Shown piece after piece: positions 45,677-55,098 of a stretch of 64,000 bases of DNA (position 1 is the stretch's first letter; each line of letters begins with the position of its first letter). Under the pieces are notes generated by a model. That model saw only the letters and a program-made list of their open reading frames with translations, ran no database searches and was not told the DNA's origin. Location of the stretch: contig JACKOP010000002.1 in assembly GCA_024234165.1 (NCBI GenBank), forward strand, positions 310,001-374,000, given 5' to 3'. The position numbers were made by a program, and so were the translations under genes. This DNA comes from Pseudomonadales bacterium. Lineage in GTDB: Bacteria > Pseudomonadota > Gammaproteobacteria > Pseudomonadales > UBA5518.

Positions 45677-47104
45677 TCAGATCAATCGTGAGTAGCGCGC
45701 ACTGCGCGGACGTCCGATGTACTGATCGAACACCATCGCGATCGCGCGCACGAACACACGCCCCTTCGGCAACACACGCAGGCACTGCGCGTCGACCTCG
45801 AGCAGGTCCGCCTCGGCGTACGGTTCGAGGCGCGCGAGTTCATCGGCGAAGCGCGCTTCGAAACGCTCTCCGTAGCGGACTTCGAAAGCGCTGAAGTCGA
45901 TCGGCATGCTGCACATGATCGCCATGATCACTTCGCGCCGGATCACGTCCTCGCGGCTCAGATCGAAGCCCTTGTCGACCGGAAGCTCGCCCGCCTCGAT
46001 GCGCTCACCATACGCCTTGATCGAATGGTGATTCTGCACGTAGGCATCACCGATCTTGCCGATCGCCGAGACACCGAAGCCGATCAGATCGCATTCCGCA
46101 CGGGTCGTATAACCCTGGAAATTGCGATGCAGCCCGTGTTCGAGCCGGGCGCGGTTGAGTTCATCCTCCGGTTTGGCGAAATGATCGAGGCCGATGTAGA
46201 CATAACCCGCCTCGAGCAGCCGCCGCACCGACATGAAGAAGATCTGCAGTCGCGTCTCCGCCGACGGCAGATCCTCGGCGTGGATCAGCCGCTGGGCCCT
46301 GAAACGCTCGGGCAGGTGTGCATAGTTGTAGAGCGCGATGCGGTCGGGAGAGAGTTCGATCAGCCGATCGAGCGTGCGGCTGAAACTGTCCACCGTCTGT
46401 TTCGGCAGGCCGTAGATCAGGTCGGTGTTGATCGATCTGAAGCCGTTGTCGCGGCTCGCCTGCAGTGCATTGCGCACCATCTCATACGGCTGGATGCGGT
46501 TGACCGCGGCCTGCACCTCGGGATCGAAATCCTGCACCCCGAAACTCGTGCGATTGAAGCCCAGCCCCGCGAGCATCACGAGCGTATCGGAGCTGACGGT
46601 ACGCGGGTCGATCTCCACGGCGATCTCGGCGTCGGGCGTGAACGCGAAGTGCCGGTGCAACTCGTCCATCAGCGCAGTCAACTCGGCGGCAGCCAGAAAG
46701 GTGGGAGTACCACCTCCCAGATGCAGTTGCACCGCCTGTCGGTGCGCACCGAGATGGGGACTCAGCATCTCCATCTCGGCGAACAGCGTCTTCAGGTAAG
46801 GCGCTGCGCTGCCGTGATCGCGCGTGATGATCTTGTTGCAGGCGCAGAAGTAGCACAGCGATTCGCAGAACGGCAGATGCACATAAACCGACAGCGGCGC
46901 CACCTGCGCCGCCGTGGCCCGTCGCCCGAGATGAGCGAGGTAGGACGATACCGGGTACTGCTCCTCGAAGCGATCTGCCGTCGGATACGAGGTGTAGCGC
47001 GGACCGGAACGGTCGAAGCGCCGCACCAGTTCCTCCGACATCTCGAGGTCCGGGAAACGGATAGTCTGCAGGTCGAGCGCAAGACCCTGCGTGGCAATGT
47101 TCAT
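45677..47104 (-). CDS. hemN: Oxygen-independent coproporphyrinogen III oxidase
   Basis: Radical-SAM enzyme converting coproporphyrinogen III to protoporphyrinogen IX under low oxygen. The cluster motif CESLCYFC (C-x3-C-x2-C) is at about residue 77, followed by GGGTPTFL near 128 and the HemN-type N-terminal RFDRSGPRYTSYPTADRF near 29. Length (475) matches HemN proper, not the shorter HemW. I see no clear FNR box in the short upstream gap. Confidence 0.93.
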   Translation of the reverse strand: MNIATQGLALDLQTIRFPDLEMSEELVRRFDRSGPRYTSYPTADRFEEQYPVSSYLAHLGRRATAAQVAPLSVYVHLPFCESLCYFCACNKIITRDHGSAAPYLKTLFAEMEMLSPHLGAHRQAVQLHLGGGTPTFLAAAELTALMDELHRHFAFTPDAEIAVEIDPRTVSSDTLVMLAGLGFNRTSFGVQDFDPEVQAAVNRIQPYEMVRNALQASRDNGFRSINTDLIYGLPKQTVDSFSRTLDRLIELSPDRIALYNYAHLPERFRAQRLIHAEDLPSAETRLQIFFMSVRRLLEAGYVYIGLDHFAKPEDELNRARLEHGLHRNFQGYTTRAECDLIGFGVSAIGKIGDAYVQNHHSIKAYGERIEAGELPVDKGFDLSREDVIRREVIMAIMCSMPIDFSAFEVRYGERFEARFADELARLEPYAEADLLEVDAQCLRVLPKGRVFVRAIAMVFDQYIGRPRSARYSRLI

Positions 47105-47154
47105 GTCGTCACGTCCACAACGGTGCGCACAACCAACTCGAACAGCAGAACCAT

Positions 47155-47766
47155 CTACGCCAGTCCTTCCGCCCGAAGCACCTTCTGCACGCTCGGGCGT
47201 GCGGCGACACGCGCCTGGAATGCCTGCAGGTGCGGATAAGGCGCCAAGTCGAAGGCAAGGTGTGCGAACCAGCTCAGCACCACGAACAGGTAGGCATCTG
47301 CCGGCGTGAATGCTTCGCCGGTCAGGTAGGGTTTCGATGCCAGCGACTCATTGACGTAGCCCAGCCGCCGCTTGAGCGCTGCATGACTGGATTTGACCAC
47401 CTCTGGCGACGCGTCCGGCCTGAAAAGAGGGCTGCAGCTCTTGTGTATCTCGGTGCCGATGAAACCGAGCCATTCGTGCACGCGGTAGTTTTCCAGCGTA
47501 CCCTCGGCAGGCATCAGCCGTCGCTGCGGATCCTGTGCTGCTATCCACGGCAGCAGTGCCGAATTTTCCGTGAGAACATCACCTGAATCGAGCACCAGTG
47601 CCGGCACATAACCCTTCGGATTCAGCGCGAGAAAGTCCTCGCCACTCGATGTCTTGTGCGCCGGGTCCCGGATATCGACGCTCACGCACGCATATGTCTT
47701 GCCGGTTTCCTCGAGCAGGATATGGGCTGCCATCGAACAGGCGCCTGGAGAATAGAAGAGTTTCAT
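47155..47766 (-). CDS. Glutathione S-transferase
   Basis: A 203-residue protein with the beta-class N-terminus MKLFYSPGACSMAAHI, where the Ser/Cys pair lines the glutathione site, and a helical C-terminal domain ending in LQAFQARVAARPSVQKVLRA. It probably conjugates or reduces electrophiles. ATG 47766 is used; an in-frame TTG six bases upstream would be too close to the GAGGAGG ribosome-binding site. Confidence 0.9.
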   Translation of the reverse strand: MKLFYSPGACSMAAHILLEETGKTYACVSVDIRDPAHKTSSGEDFLALNPKGYVPALVLDSGDVLTENSALLPWIAAQDPQRRLMPAEGTLENYRVHEWLGFIGTEIHKSCSPLFRPDASPEVVKSSHAALKRRLGYVNESLASKPYLTGEAFTPADAYLFVVLSWFAHLAFDLAPYPHLQAFQARVAARPSVQKVLRAEGLA

Positions 47767-47978
47767 GGACAAACGACCTCCTCGGAAAACGATCGCGTGG
47801 ATCGGGGTGGAATCACGGCACAGGGCCGCTGCAAACCGGATGCGGGATGGGCATGCTGCACGTTTGTGTGCAGCATTCTACGCATGCCCGGCCAACAGGG
47901 CCACACCGGCACCGGACACGCGATCACGCATCCAGAGCAGGGGTATGTGTGATGGCGAATACCGCTTCCGGATCGACC
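47767..47978. other. Intergenic spacer, GST to luciferase-like gene
   Basis: About 210 bp upstream of the GST gene. I see no gene, repeat or clear regulatory site in it. Confidence 0.5.
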
Positions 47979-48857
47979 TCATGCAATCAGATCCGCGATA
48001 CGCGCAACCTGATCGACGTCGTCGCTGGTGGGAATCAGGTGCACCTCGTCGGCACCCAGATCCTCGAGCTGATCCAGCACGCGCTTCAACTGCGCCAGCG
48101 TGCCCGCGAATCCCGTCACGGGCAGCATCGCTTCGAGTGCTGCAGGCTCGATCCAGTTGAAATAGTGGCGCAAGTGGCGCTGCACCTGCGCGCGACTCCG
48201 ATCCCCGATGGCGAACCAGAACGATGTGGTCAGTCGCGGTTCGGGGCGGCCTCTATCGCGCCAGGCTGCCCGCGCCTGGTCGAATGCAGTTGCCACATTC
48301 TCCATGTTCAGATCGAAGCTGAAACCCGATATGCCGTCGGCCCATTGGGCAGCGGCGTGAACTGCCCTGGGGCCTTGTGCTCCGGCCAGCAGCTCGGGGC
48401 CGCCCTGGTGCCACGGCACCGGACCGATCGGCTGCAGCGTCGACACCACCTTCTCGCCGGCCCACACCCGCTTCATGATCGCAACGCGCGCCGCCAGATC
48501 CGCGTGATTGCGCGTCGCAGGGTCTGCGCCAACCGCCACGTAGTCCTCAATCCGGCCACCGATGCCCAGGCCCACCGTGAGCCGACCGCGGCTCAGCATG
48601 TCGCCTGTCGCCAGACTCTTCGCCAGCATCACCGGGTCATGGAGCTGGGCAACGATCACCGTCGTCTTCAGCCGCACCCGCTGCGTCCATGCCGCGCAGG
48701 CGCCCAGCAAGGTCATGGTTTCCGGATTGTCGAACGCCATGCGCTCGCCGAAACACAGCGAACCGAATGGCCCCTGGTCCACCGCGCACGCCCATTTTTC
48801 CAGCGTCGTGCGATCCACATCCGGCTCCATGATCGGCAAGGTCATGCCTATCTGCAT
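47979..48857 (-). CDS. Luciferase-like (LLM) flavin-dependent oxidoreductase
   Basis: A 292-residue TIM-barrel protein of the bacterial luciferase/F420-dependent reductase superfamily. Visible features are the N-terminal MQIGMTLPIMEP, the central RGRLTVGLGIGGRIEDYVAVG near residue 89, and GPELLAGAQGPRAVHAAAQWADG near 153. Whether it uses FMN or F420 cannot be told. No partner flavin reductase is adjacent. Confidence 0.8.
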   Translation of the reverse strand: MQIGMTLPIMEPDVDRTTLEKWACAVDQGPFGSLCFGERMAFDNPETMTLLGACAAWTQRVRLKTTVIVAQLHDPVMLAKSLATGDMLSRGRLTVGLGIGGRIEDYVAVGADPATRNHADLAARVAIMKRVWAGEKVVSTLQPIGPVPWHQGGPELLAGAQGPRAVHAAAQWADGISGFSFDLNMENVATAFDQARAAWRDRGRPEPRLTTSFWFAIGDRSRAQVQRHLRHYFNWIEPAALEAMLPVTGFAGTLAQLKRVLDQLEDLGADEVHLIPTSDDVDQVARIADLIA

Positions 48858-49057
48858 CTCGGGCTCCGGCTCCTGTCAGTGCGGTTCATTGTACCGGGCC
48901 CGCCCTTCGGCGACAGATGCAGCGAAGCAGTCGCTGTATGACAACGGCACTTGGCAGACGTGTAGACTTCGCGCTCATCATTCGTGTCCCCTCCCATGCT
49001 TCGGCTCCCGAGGCGCAGCTCGCTGGTATCAGGGGCGGACATTAGGCACCGGAGCGT

Positions 49058-49405
49058 GGTGTGACAGCGCATTCAGGAACGACGAAACAGGGGGGCGCAA
49101 TCTCCGCCTGAGCCTGGTCTTCGAGGACGGGCTGCAGGCCGATGTCGATCTGTCTGCGTGGATTTGCGGATACGCGCGCCCTGAAGAGGCTCTCTAGCGC
49201 CAGCATGTTCGCCCAAGCGCGCATCAGCGAGCATGGAACAGCGGTGATCTGGATCGACGACGAACTGGATCTCGGCACCGACAACTTGCACAACCTTGCC
49301 GTCGAACAGGCCGGCGGTATCGGGCATGAGCGCGACCTTGTACCGGCCCCTCCCGGACCGGACAATGAGCGCCCCCAGTTTCGTCTGACGAGACGCCATG
49401 CGTAA
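49058..49405 (+). pseudogene. DUF2442-like gene broken by a frameshift
   Basis: The first part reads LRLSLVFEDGLQADVDLSAW in one frame (about 49099-49160) and continues in another frame as LKRLSSASMFAQARISEHGT and AVIWIDDELDLGTDNLHN (about 49178-49290). Together they follow the DUF2442 pattern (substrate-independent small proteins often paired with DUF4160). The frame changes between about 49160 and 49185, and an in-frame stop follows each half. No function is expected. Confidence 0.55.
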
Positions 49406-49820
49406 ATTGCCGGAAGGTCATCCACTTCCCCAACGGCCGCACTGGAAGCACGGGCGCTACTGGTACGTTTACCGCAACCAATGGGAACCGTTGTCACGCA
49501 CTCACACCGAAGCGATCAGCGCATGGTCAATCGGGGTAAACCCGCAGGCCGGCATGACAGAGCTCGTTGACAGCGTGCTGATTGCCATCGAGAAAAGGGA
49601 CAACCTCACCGATGCCGGCATCCGATTCGAGCAGGAAAAGACCGGGGCGCGTGTCCTTGTGGCAATGGCACCCGAACTGCAAGACGTGATTGCAAAAGCA
49701 CGATCTGTGCGCGGCCTGATGTGGTCACGTCACCTTTTCCATCTTCGAGGCAACCTGCGTTTGTGCCAGACAACGGTCGTCGAAGGGCCGAAAATGCGCA
49801 AAACCGTAGACAATTTTTAA
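49398..49820 (+). pseudogene. Phage integrase remnant with internal deletion
   Basis: The 140-residue frame joins two parts of a tyrosine recombinase. Residues 1-45 (HWKHGRYWYVYRNQWEPLSR) match the N-terminal arm-binding region of phage integrases. Residues about 68-118 (TDAGIRFEQEKTGARVLVAM, PELQDVIAKARSVRG) match the catalytic-domain segment after the first active-site arginine. The core-binding domain, that arginine and the C-terminal H-R-Y region are missing, so it cannot be active. It ends just 20 bp before mutS. Confidence 0.65.
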
Positions 49821-49839
49821 AACCTTAGACAGTCAGCCA

Positions 49840-52422
49840 ATGCAACCCATTGATTTAACAACTACAACCCCACACACACCGATGATGCAGCAGTACCTGC
49901 GCATCAAGGCGCAGCACCCGAACGAGTTGCTGTTCTACCGCATGGGTGACTTCTACGAACTGTTTCACGACGACGCCAGGCGCGCTGCCGCACTGCTCGA
50001 TATCACGCTCACCGCGCGCGGCATGTCGGCCGGGCAGCCGATCCCGATGGCTGGCGTGCCGCACCATGCGGTCGAAGGGTATCTGGCGCGACTGGTGCGC
50101 GCTGGCGTCTCGGTCGCGATCTGCGAGCAGATCGGCGACCCCGGCACGAGCAAGGGCCCGGTCGAGCGCGAAGTCACGCGCATCGTCACGCCCGGCACGT
50201 TGACCGACGAATCACTGCTCGACGCGACACGCGACAACCTGCTGGTCGCGGTGGCAGAAGCGGATACGCGTTTCGGGATCGCAGCGCTGGATCTTGCGAG
50301 CGGACGCTTCCACGTCCTCGAAGTCGACGGGGAGGAGGCACTCGGCGGGGAACTGCGCAGACTGCAGCCAGCCGAACTGCTCGCGGCCGAGCACACTGCA
50401 CGCCGCGCAGCACTCGCGAACCAGGCGGGACTGCGCACACGCGCACCGTGGGAATTCGACGTTCGCAGCGCCACCGAGTTGCTGAATGCACAGTTCGGCA
50501 CCCGGGATCTCGAGGGCTTCGGCTGCGCGCACCTGAGCGCAGGAATCGGCGCTGCCGGCTGCCTGCTGCGCTACGCACGCGAGACCCAGCGCAGCGAACT
50601 GCCGCACGTGCGGGCATTGCTGGCAGACGCACGCGAAGACGCCGTGGTGCTGGATGCAGCATCTCTGCGCAATCTCGAGATCGACAGCAATTTCACCGGC
50701 GGCGACGAACACACGCTGGCGTGGGTACTCGACACCACGCAGACCGCGATGGGCGGTCGCTGGCTGCGGCGCTGGCTGCGGCGACCACTGCGCCGGCGTG
50801 ACGAACTCGAGGCGCGTCAGGCGGCAATTGCAGAGCTGCTCGACGATGCCCGCTACGACGCACCACGCAAGGTGCTGGCGACGATCGGCGACATCGAACG
50901 CATCCTCGCACGCGTGGCACTGCGTTCGGCACGCCCGCGTGACCTGAGTCGACTCGGCGCTGCACTGGGGAGCCTGCCTGCGCTGCACGACTGCTGCGCG
51001 CGGCTCGAGGCGCCATCGACACGCAGGCTGCTGGATACGATCGGCGAGTTTCCGGCACTCGTTGCCGAACTGGGGCGTGCGATCAGCGAGAACCCGCCGG
51101 TAGTGATACGCGATGGAGGCGTGATCGCCGACGGCTACGACGAGGAACTCGACGAACTGCGTTGCCTCGATTCCGGTGCGCACGACTTCCTGCTGGCACT
51201 CGAGGCACGCGAACGTGAACGTACCGGACTTGCGAATCTGCACGTAGGCTATAACCGCGTGCACGGCTACTACATCGAACTCGGACGCGCGCAGGCCACG
51301 CAGGCCCCGACGGACTACATACGCCGCCAGACGCTGAAGAACGCCGAGCGTTACATCACACCCGAACTGAAGGCCTTCGAGGACAAGGCACTCAGCGCGC
51401 GCGCCCGCGCTCTCGCACGCGAAAAATGGCTCTACGAGCGACTGCTCGACCGTCTGCTGGATGATCTGGTGCCACTGCAACGTGCGGCCGCGGCGCTGGC
51501 CGAGCTCGACGTGCTCGCCACGCTGGCCGAGCGCGCCGCCACGCTCGATTACTGCCGGCCGCGATTCAGTGAGGGACAGCGTCTGCGCATCAGCGCCGGG
51601 CGCCATCCGGTCGTCGAGCGAGTGCTCGATGCCCCGTTCATCCCGAACGACCTCGCACTCGACGAACACACGCGCATGCTGATCATCACCGGACCAAACA
51701 TGGGCGGCAAGTCCACCTACATGCGCCAGGTGGCGCTGATCACTCTGCTCGCACACATCGGCAGCTTCGTGCCGGCCGGCGAAGCCGAAATCCCGCTGGT
51801 CGACCGTATCTTCACCCGCATTGGCTCATCGGACGATCTTGCTGGCGGGCGCTCGACGTTCATGGTGGAAATGACCGAAACCGCGACGATCCTGCACAAT
51901 GCCACTGCAAGCAGTCTGGTGCTGATGGACGAGATCGGTCGCGGCACCGGCACCTTCGACGGGCTGTCGCTGGCATGGGCAGCGGCAGCGCGGCTTGCGC
52001 GGGAGCAGCGTGCATTCACCCTCTTCGCCACGCATTATTTCGAGCTGACCGCCCTGCCGGAAGAGACCGAAGGCGTCGCGAACGTCCACCTCGACGCGAC
52101 CGAATACGCAGACCGCATCGTATTCCTGCATGCGGTACGCCCAGGCCCGGCAAGCCGCAGCTACGGGCTGCAGGTGGCAGCACTCGCCGGTGTGCCGCAA
52201 TCGGTGATCGCGGAGGCGCGCCACAAGCTGCGCGAACTGGAAAGCCCGCACGCGACCAACTCTGCGAGCACACCACCGGCGCAGGCACAATTGCCATTTG
52301 ACGTGGACCCGCGCGGTGAGGCCTTGCTGGCTCGCCTGCGCAACATCGACCCCGACGCACTGACACCGCGCGAAGCGCACGCGCTGCTCTATGAGCTCGG
52401 GCTGGAAGCGCGCGATCTATAG
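49840..52422 (+). CDS. mutS: DNA mismatch repair protein MutS
   Basis: Recognises mismatches and recruits MutL. The 860-residue protein has the mismatch-binding FYRMGDFYELFHDDA near residue 32 (Phe of the F-x-E motif region), connector, lever and clamp domains, and an ATPase with Walker A GPNMGGKSTYMRQVA near 619 and DEIGRGTGTFDGLSLAWA near 697. Length is normal. An integrase remnant lies directly upstream, and two near-repeats AAACCGTAGACA and AAACCTTAGACA sit just before the start codon, so the native mutS promoter may have been altered. Confidence 0.96.
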   Translation: MQPIDLTTTTPHTPMMQQYLRIKAQHPNELLFYRMGDFYELFHDDARRAAALLDITLTARGMSAGQPIPMAGVPHHAVEGYLARLVRAGVSVAICEQIGDPGTSKGPVEREVTRIVTPGTLTDESLLDATRDNLLVAVAEADTRFGIAALDLASGRFHVLEVDGEEALGGELRRLQPAELLAAEHTARRAALANQAGLRTRAPWEFDVRSATELLNAQFGTRDLEGFGCAHLSAGIGAAGCLLRYARETQRSELPHVRALLADAREDAVVLDAASLRNLEIDSNFTGGDEHTLAWVLDTTQTAMGGRWLRRWLRRPLRRRDELEARQAAIAELLDDARYDAPRKVLATIGDIERILARVALRSARPRDLSRLGAALGSLPALHDCCARLEAPSTRRLLDTIGEFPALVAELGRAISENPPVVIRDGGVIADGYDEELDELRCLDSGAHDFLLALEARERERTGLANLHVGYNRVHGYYIELGRAQATQAPTDYIRRQTLKNAERYITPELKAFEDKALSARARALAREKWLYERLLDRLLDDLVPLQRAAAALAELDVLATLAERAATLDYCRPRFSEGQRLRISAGRHPVVERVLDAPFIPNDLALDEHTRMLIITGPNMGGKSTYMRQVALITLLAHIGSFVPAGEAEIPLVDRIFTRIGSSDDLAGGRSTFMVEMTETATILHNATASSLVLMDEIGRGTGTFDGLSLAWAAAARLAREQRAFTLFATHYFELTALPEETEGVANVHLDATEYADRIVFLHAVRPGPASRSYGLQVAALAGVPQSVIAEARHKLRELESPHATNSASTPPAQAQLPFDVDPRGEALLARLRNIDPDALTPREAHALLYELGLEARDL

Positions 52423-52519
52423 ATGAATATTTGATGCATCTCTGGCGCGTAGCGCACGACGTGATAAACTGAATCCGCTTTCGACATACCCGCAAACTGC
52501 AGCAAGAGGCCCGTGCGAC

Positions 52520-52843
52520 ATGACTTTCGTCGTTGGAGACAATTGCATCAATTGTAAGCACACCGACTGCGTTGAAGTGTGCCCGGTGGACTGCTTCTAC
52601 GAAGGACCGAACTTCCTCGTGATCCACCCCGACGAATGCATCGACTGTGCGCTGTGCGAGCCGGAATGTCCGGTCGATGCGATTTTCTCCGAGGACGAAC
52701 TGCCCGATGACCAGCAGGCGTACCTTGAAATCAACGCGGAACTCGCTCAGGTGTGGCCGAACATCACGGAAAAGAAGAATGAGATGACCGACGCCGAACA
52801 GTGGAATGGCGTCCCGAACAAGCTGCAATACCTGGTGCGCTGA
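52520..52843 (+). CDS. fdxA: 7Fe ferredoxin FdxA
   Basis: A 107-residue ferredoxin with the cysteine sets CINCKHTDCVEVCPVDC near residue 9 and CIDCALCEPECPVDAI near 39, followed by the 40-residue C-terminal extension typical of FdxA (NAELAQVWPNITEKK). It carries one 3Fe-4S and one 4Fe-4S cluster in the family. It follows mutS by 97 bp, as in many pseudomonads. Confidence 0.94.
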   Translation: MTFVVGDNCINCKHTDCVEVCPVDCFYEGPNFLVIHPDECIDCALCEPECPVDAIFSEDELPDDQQAYLEINAELAQVWPNITEKKNEMTDAEQWNGVPNKLQYLVR

Positions 52844-52886
52844 GTCTCGGACTCGAACCTTCTGGCCCGGCGTTCACGAACCAAAG

Positions 52887-52912
52887 CTGCGGGCGCCTCC
52901 CCGGCCCCGCAG
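52887..52912. terminator. Possible bidirectional hairpin between fdxA and rpoS
   Basis: CTGCGGG (52887-52893) pairs with CCCGCAG (52906-52912) around a 12-base GC-rich loop, between two convergent genes. There is no clear U-run, so it is only a candidate terminator. Confidence 0.3.
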
Positions 52913-52947
52913 ATCCGGTCCATGGACATGATCTGTCCAAGGCAACC

Positions 52948-53946
52948 TCAGCCGAAGACTGCCTCGCCGGTCAACCCCTGTCTCTCGAGGATTTCACGCA
53001 AGCGCCGCAACGCCTCCACCTGGATCTGGCGCACCCGCTCGCGCGTCAGACCGATCGCACGCCCCACGTCCTCCAGCGTCGCGCTCTCGTAGCCACCGAG
53101 CCCGAAACGCCGTGCGATCACCTCGCGCTGCTTCTCGTTCAGCTCTTCGAGCCATGCTGCAATGCTCTCGCGCATGTCTTCTTCCTGCAGCAGTTCAGCC
53201 GGGTCCGATACCTGTTGGTCGGCGATCGTATCCAGCAGCGAACGGTCCGAGTCCGGACCAAGCGGGACGTCGACCGAAGTCACGCGCTCGTTCAGTCCGA
53301 GCATGCGCTTGACGTCCTCTACCGGCTTGTCGACCAGTTCGGCAATCTCCTCCGCCGACGGCTCATGATCGAGGCGTTGCGTGAGTTCGCGTGCGGCACG
53401 CAGGTAGACATTCAGTTCCTTGACCACGTGAATCGGCAACCGGATCGTACGCGTCTGATTCATGATCGCGCGTTCGATGGTCTGACGGATCCACCAGGTC
53501 GCGTAGGTCGAAAAACGGAAGCCACGCTCGGGGTCGAACTTCTCGACTGCGCGGATCAGGCCCAGGTTGCCCTCCTCGATCAGGTCGAGCAGCGACAGGC
53601 CGCGATTCAGGTAGCGTCGCGAAATCTTCACGACCAGGCGCAGGTTGCTCTCGATCATGCGCTTGCGCCCTGCCGCGTCTCCACGCAGCGCAAGGCGTGC
53701 GTAGTAACGCTCTTCCTCAGCGGTAAGCAGCGGCGAGAAGCCGATCTCGCTCAGATACAACTGGGTGGCATCCAGCGTGCGCTGCGTACCGGCCTCCTCC
53801 CGCCGGGCGGCGATGAACTCCTCATCACGATCGTCGGCCTCGACCTGCTCCAAGCCCTCGATGTCGCTTGCGAACTCGGCCTCGAATCCAGTTTCCGCCG
53901 CTCCCGGCGCCTCATCCTCGAACCGTACGCCTGCTTCCATTGCCAT
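52948..53946 (-). CDS. rpoS: RNA polymerase sigma factor RpoS
   Basis: Stationary-phase and stress sigma factor. The 332-residue protein has region 1.2 (DATQLYLSEIGFSPLLTAEE near 58), region 2 (NLRLVVKISRRYLNRGLSLL through STYATWWIRQTIERAI), region 3 (RAARELTQRLDHEPSAEEIA) and region 4 ending in LTRERVRQIQVEALRRLREI. Its place directly after nlpD distinguishes it from RpoD. In E. coli the main rpoS promoter lies inside nlpD; the same is likely here because only 38 bp separate the genes. Confidence 0.96.
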   Translation of the reverse strand: MAMEAGVRFEDEAPGAAETGFEAEFASDIEGLEQVEADDRDEEFIAARREEAGTQRTLDATQLYLSEIGFSPLLTAEEERYYARLALRGDAAGRKRMIESNLRLVVKISRRYLNRGLSLLDLIEEGNLGLIRAVEKFDPERGFRFSTYATWWIRQTIERAIMNQTRTIRLPIHVVKELNVYLRAARELTQRLDHEPSAEEIAELVDKPVEDVKRMLGLNERVTSVDVPLGPDSDRSLLDTIADQQVSDPAELLQEEDMRESIAAWLEELNEKQREVIARRFGLGGYESATLEDVGRAIGLTRERVRQIQVEALRRLREILERQGLTGEAVFG

Positions 53947-53984
53947 CGCGTCGCCCCCTTTCTACGAGTTGTATCGCCGTCCAG

Positions 53985-54812
53985 TCACCGTCCGGGCAGC
54001 ACTTGCAACGGATCGATCGGATTGCCCTGCCTGCGCACCTCGAAGTGCAGCTTGGGCCGATCCGTTCCGCTGTCTCCCATCTCGGCGATCCGTTGTCCTG
54101 CCCGCACCGAATCCCCTTCGGCAACGAGCAGCCTGCTGCTGTGTGCATAGGCACTCAGCCAATGCGCGTCGTGCTTGATGATCAGCAGGTTGCCGTAGCC
54201 GCGTATACCGCTGCCCGCATACACCACGGTACCGCTGCGCGCGGCCACAACCGGGTCGCCGGTGTTGCCGCCGATGTCGATCCCCTTGTGCGGCTGCGCT
54301 CCGTTCGCAAACCCCTGCAGCACCCTGCCTGCTCCGGGCCAGAGCCAGCTCCCGGGTTTGCCGCTGGCTGCCGGCAGCGGCGCGCTTACCGGTGCCGGCG
54401 TCGATTGCGCCTGTGTCGACGGGCCCGATGCTCCCGTCGACGGCTGTACACGAGGTGTCGCCGCAGCGGCAGGCGCCGCCGGACGGTCGGAATCCATACC
54501 CAGAGTCAGCGGCTTGCGCGAGGTGCTCAACCGCAGACGCTGTCCCGGATAGATCGTGTACGGCGCGGAAATGCCGTTCAGACGCGCCAGCCTCGACCAG
54601 TCGGTACCGGCTGCAAATGCGATCGAATGCAGGGTATCGCCCGACTTCACCGTGTAAACGTTGGTTTGTGGCTGCACCACGGCGGCGCGCGCTCCGGGTT
54701 CCGGCACTTCCGGTTCCGGGATATCCGAGTAGTACGGGCGGCTCGCACAACCTACCAGGGCCAACAGTACCCCGGCGACAAGGATGACGATGTATGCGTT
54801 CGATCGACTCAT
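53985..54812 (-). CDS. nlpD: Lipoprotein NlpD (LysM and LytM domains)
   Basis: Activates the amidase AmiC during cell separation. The 275-residue lipoprotein has a lipobox LVGC ending at residue 22, a LysM domain (VYTVKSGDTLHSIAFAAGTD near 52), a Pro/Ala/Ser-rich linker, and a C-terminal LytM domain (PHKGIDIGGNTGDPVVAARSG near 173). The C-terminal LHFEVR lacks the first histidine of the usual HxH (Lys instead), as expected for a non-hydrolytic NlpD. It precedes rpoS by 38 bp. Confidence 0.93.
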   Translation of the reverse strand: MSRSNAYIVILVAGVLLALVGCASRPYYSDIPEPEVPEPGARAAVVQPQTNVYTVKSGDTLHSIAFAAGTDWSRLARLNGISAPYTIYPGQRLRLSTSRKPLTLGMDSDRPAAPAAAATPRVQPSTGASGPSTQAQSTPAPVSAPLPAASGKPGSWLWPGAGRVLQGFANGAQPHKGIDIGGNTGDPVVAARSGTVVYAGSGIRGYGNLLIIKHDAHWLSAYAHSSRLLVAEGDSVRAGQRIAEMGDSGTDRPKLHFEVRRQGNPIDPLQVLPGR

Positions 54813-55098
54813 TCATTCAGTTGGCTGGTATGTCCCAGGCCGTCCCCGACAGATCTGGCCCTATATTATGCTGTTGCGCGACTTTACTGTGCGTTCTGTT
54901 TAACAAAAGTTGTTATCGGTATGATTTTTCAATTGTTTGTTTGACGGCAATTTGCGTGGTTCACGATCACTTGTCAACCATCAAGGGTCGAAAAAACGGT
55001 ACTTTTCACATCGTGGTGGCAAAACTGGAGCTACTGAACGAAGGGCTACGCCCCCGGAGGGGCAGCGGGATCAACGGCAAACACCACTGAAACCAATT
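54813..55098. promoter_or_regulatory. AT-rich nlpD upstream region
   Basis: A 286-bp spacer, notably AT-rich at 54890-55020 compared with its surroundings. No gene is convincing in it. On the minus strand TTGACA (54973-54978) is followed 18 bases later by CAAATT, a weak promoter candidate for nlpD-rpoS. The base composition could mark a regulatory region or inserted DNA. Confidence 0.4.

Noticed and set aside
44269..45894. Plus-strand open frame of 541 codons
   Set aside because: Out-of-frame shadow of cysI continuing antisense into the AHSA1 gene; Arg-rich and without domains.
54794..55090. Open frame of 98 codons in the AT-rich spacer before nlpD
   Set aside because: No good ribosome-binding site, Cys-rich and irregular composition, and it starts inside nlpD on the other strand.
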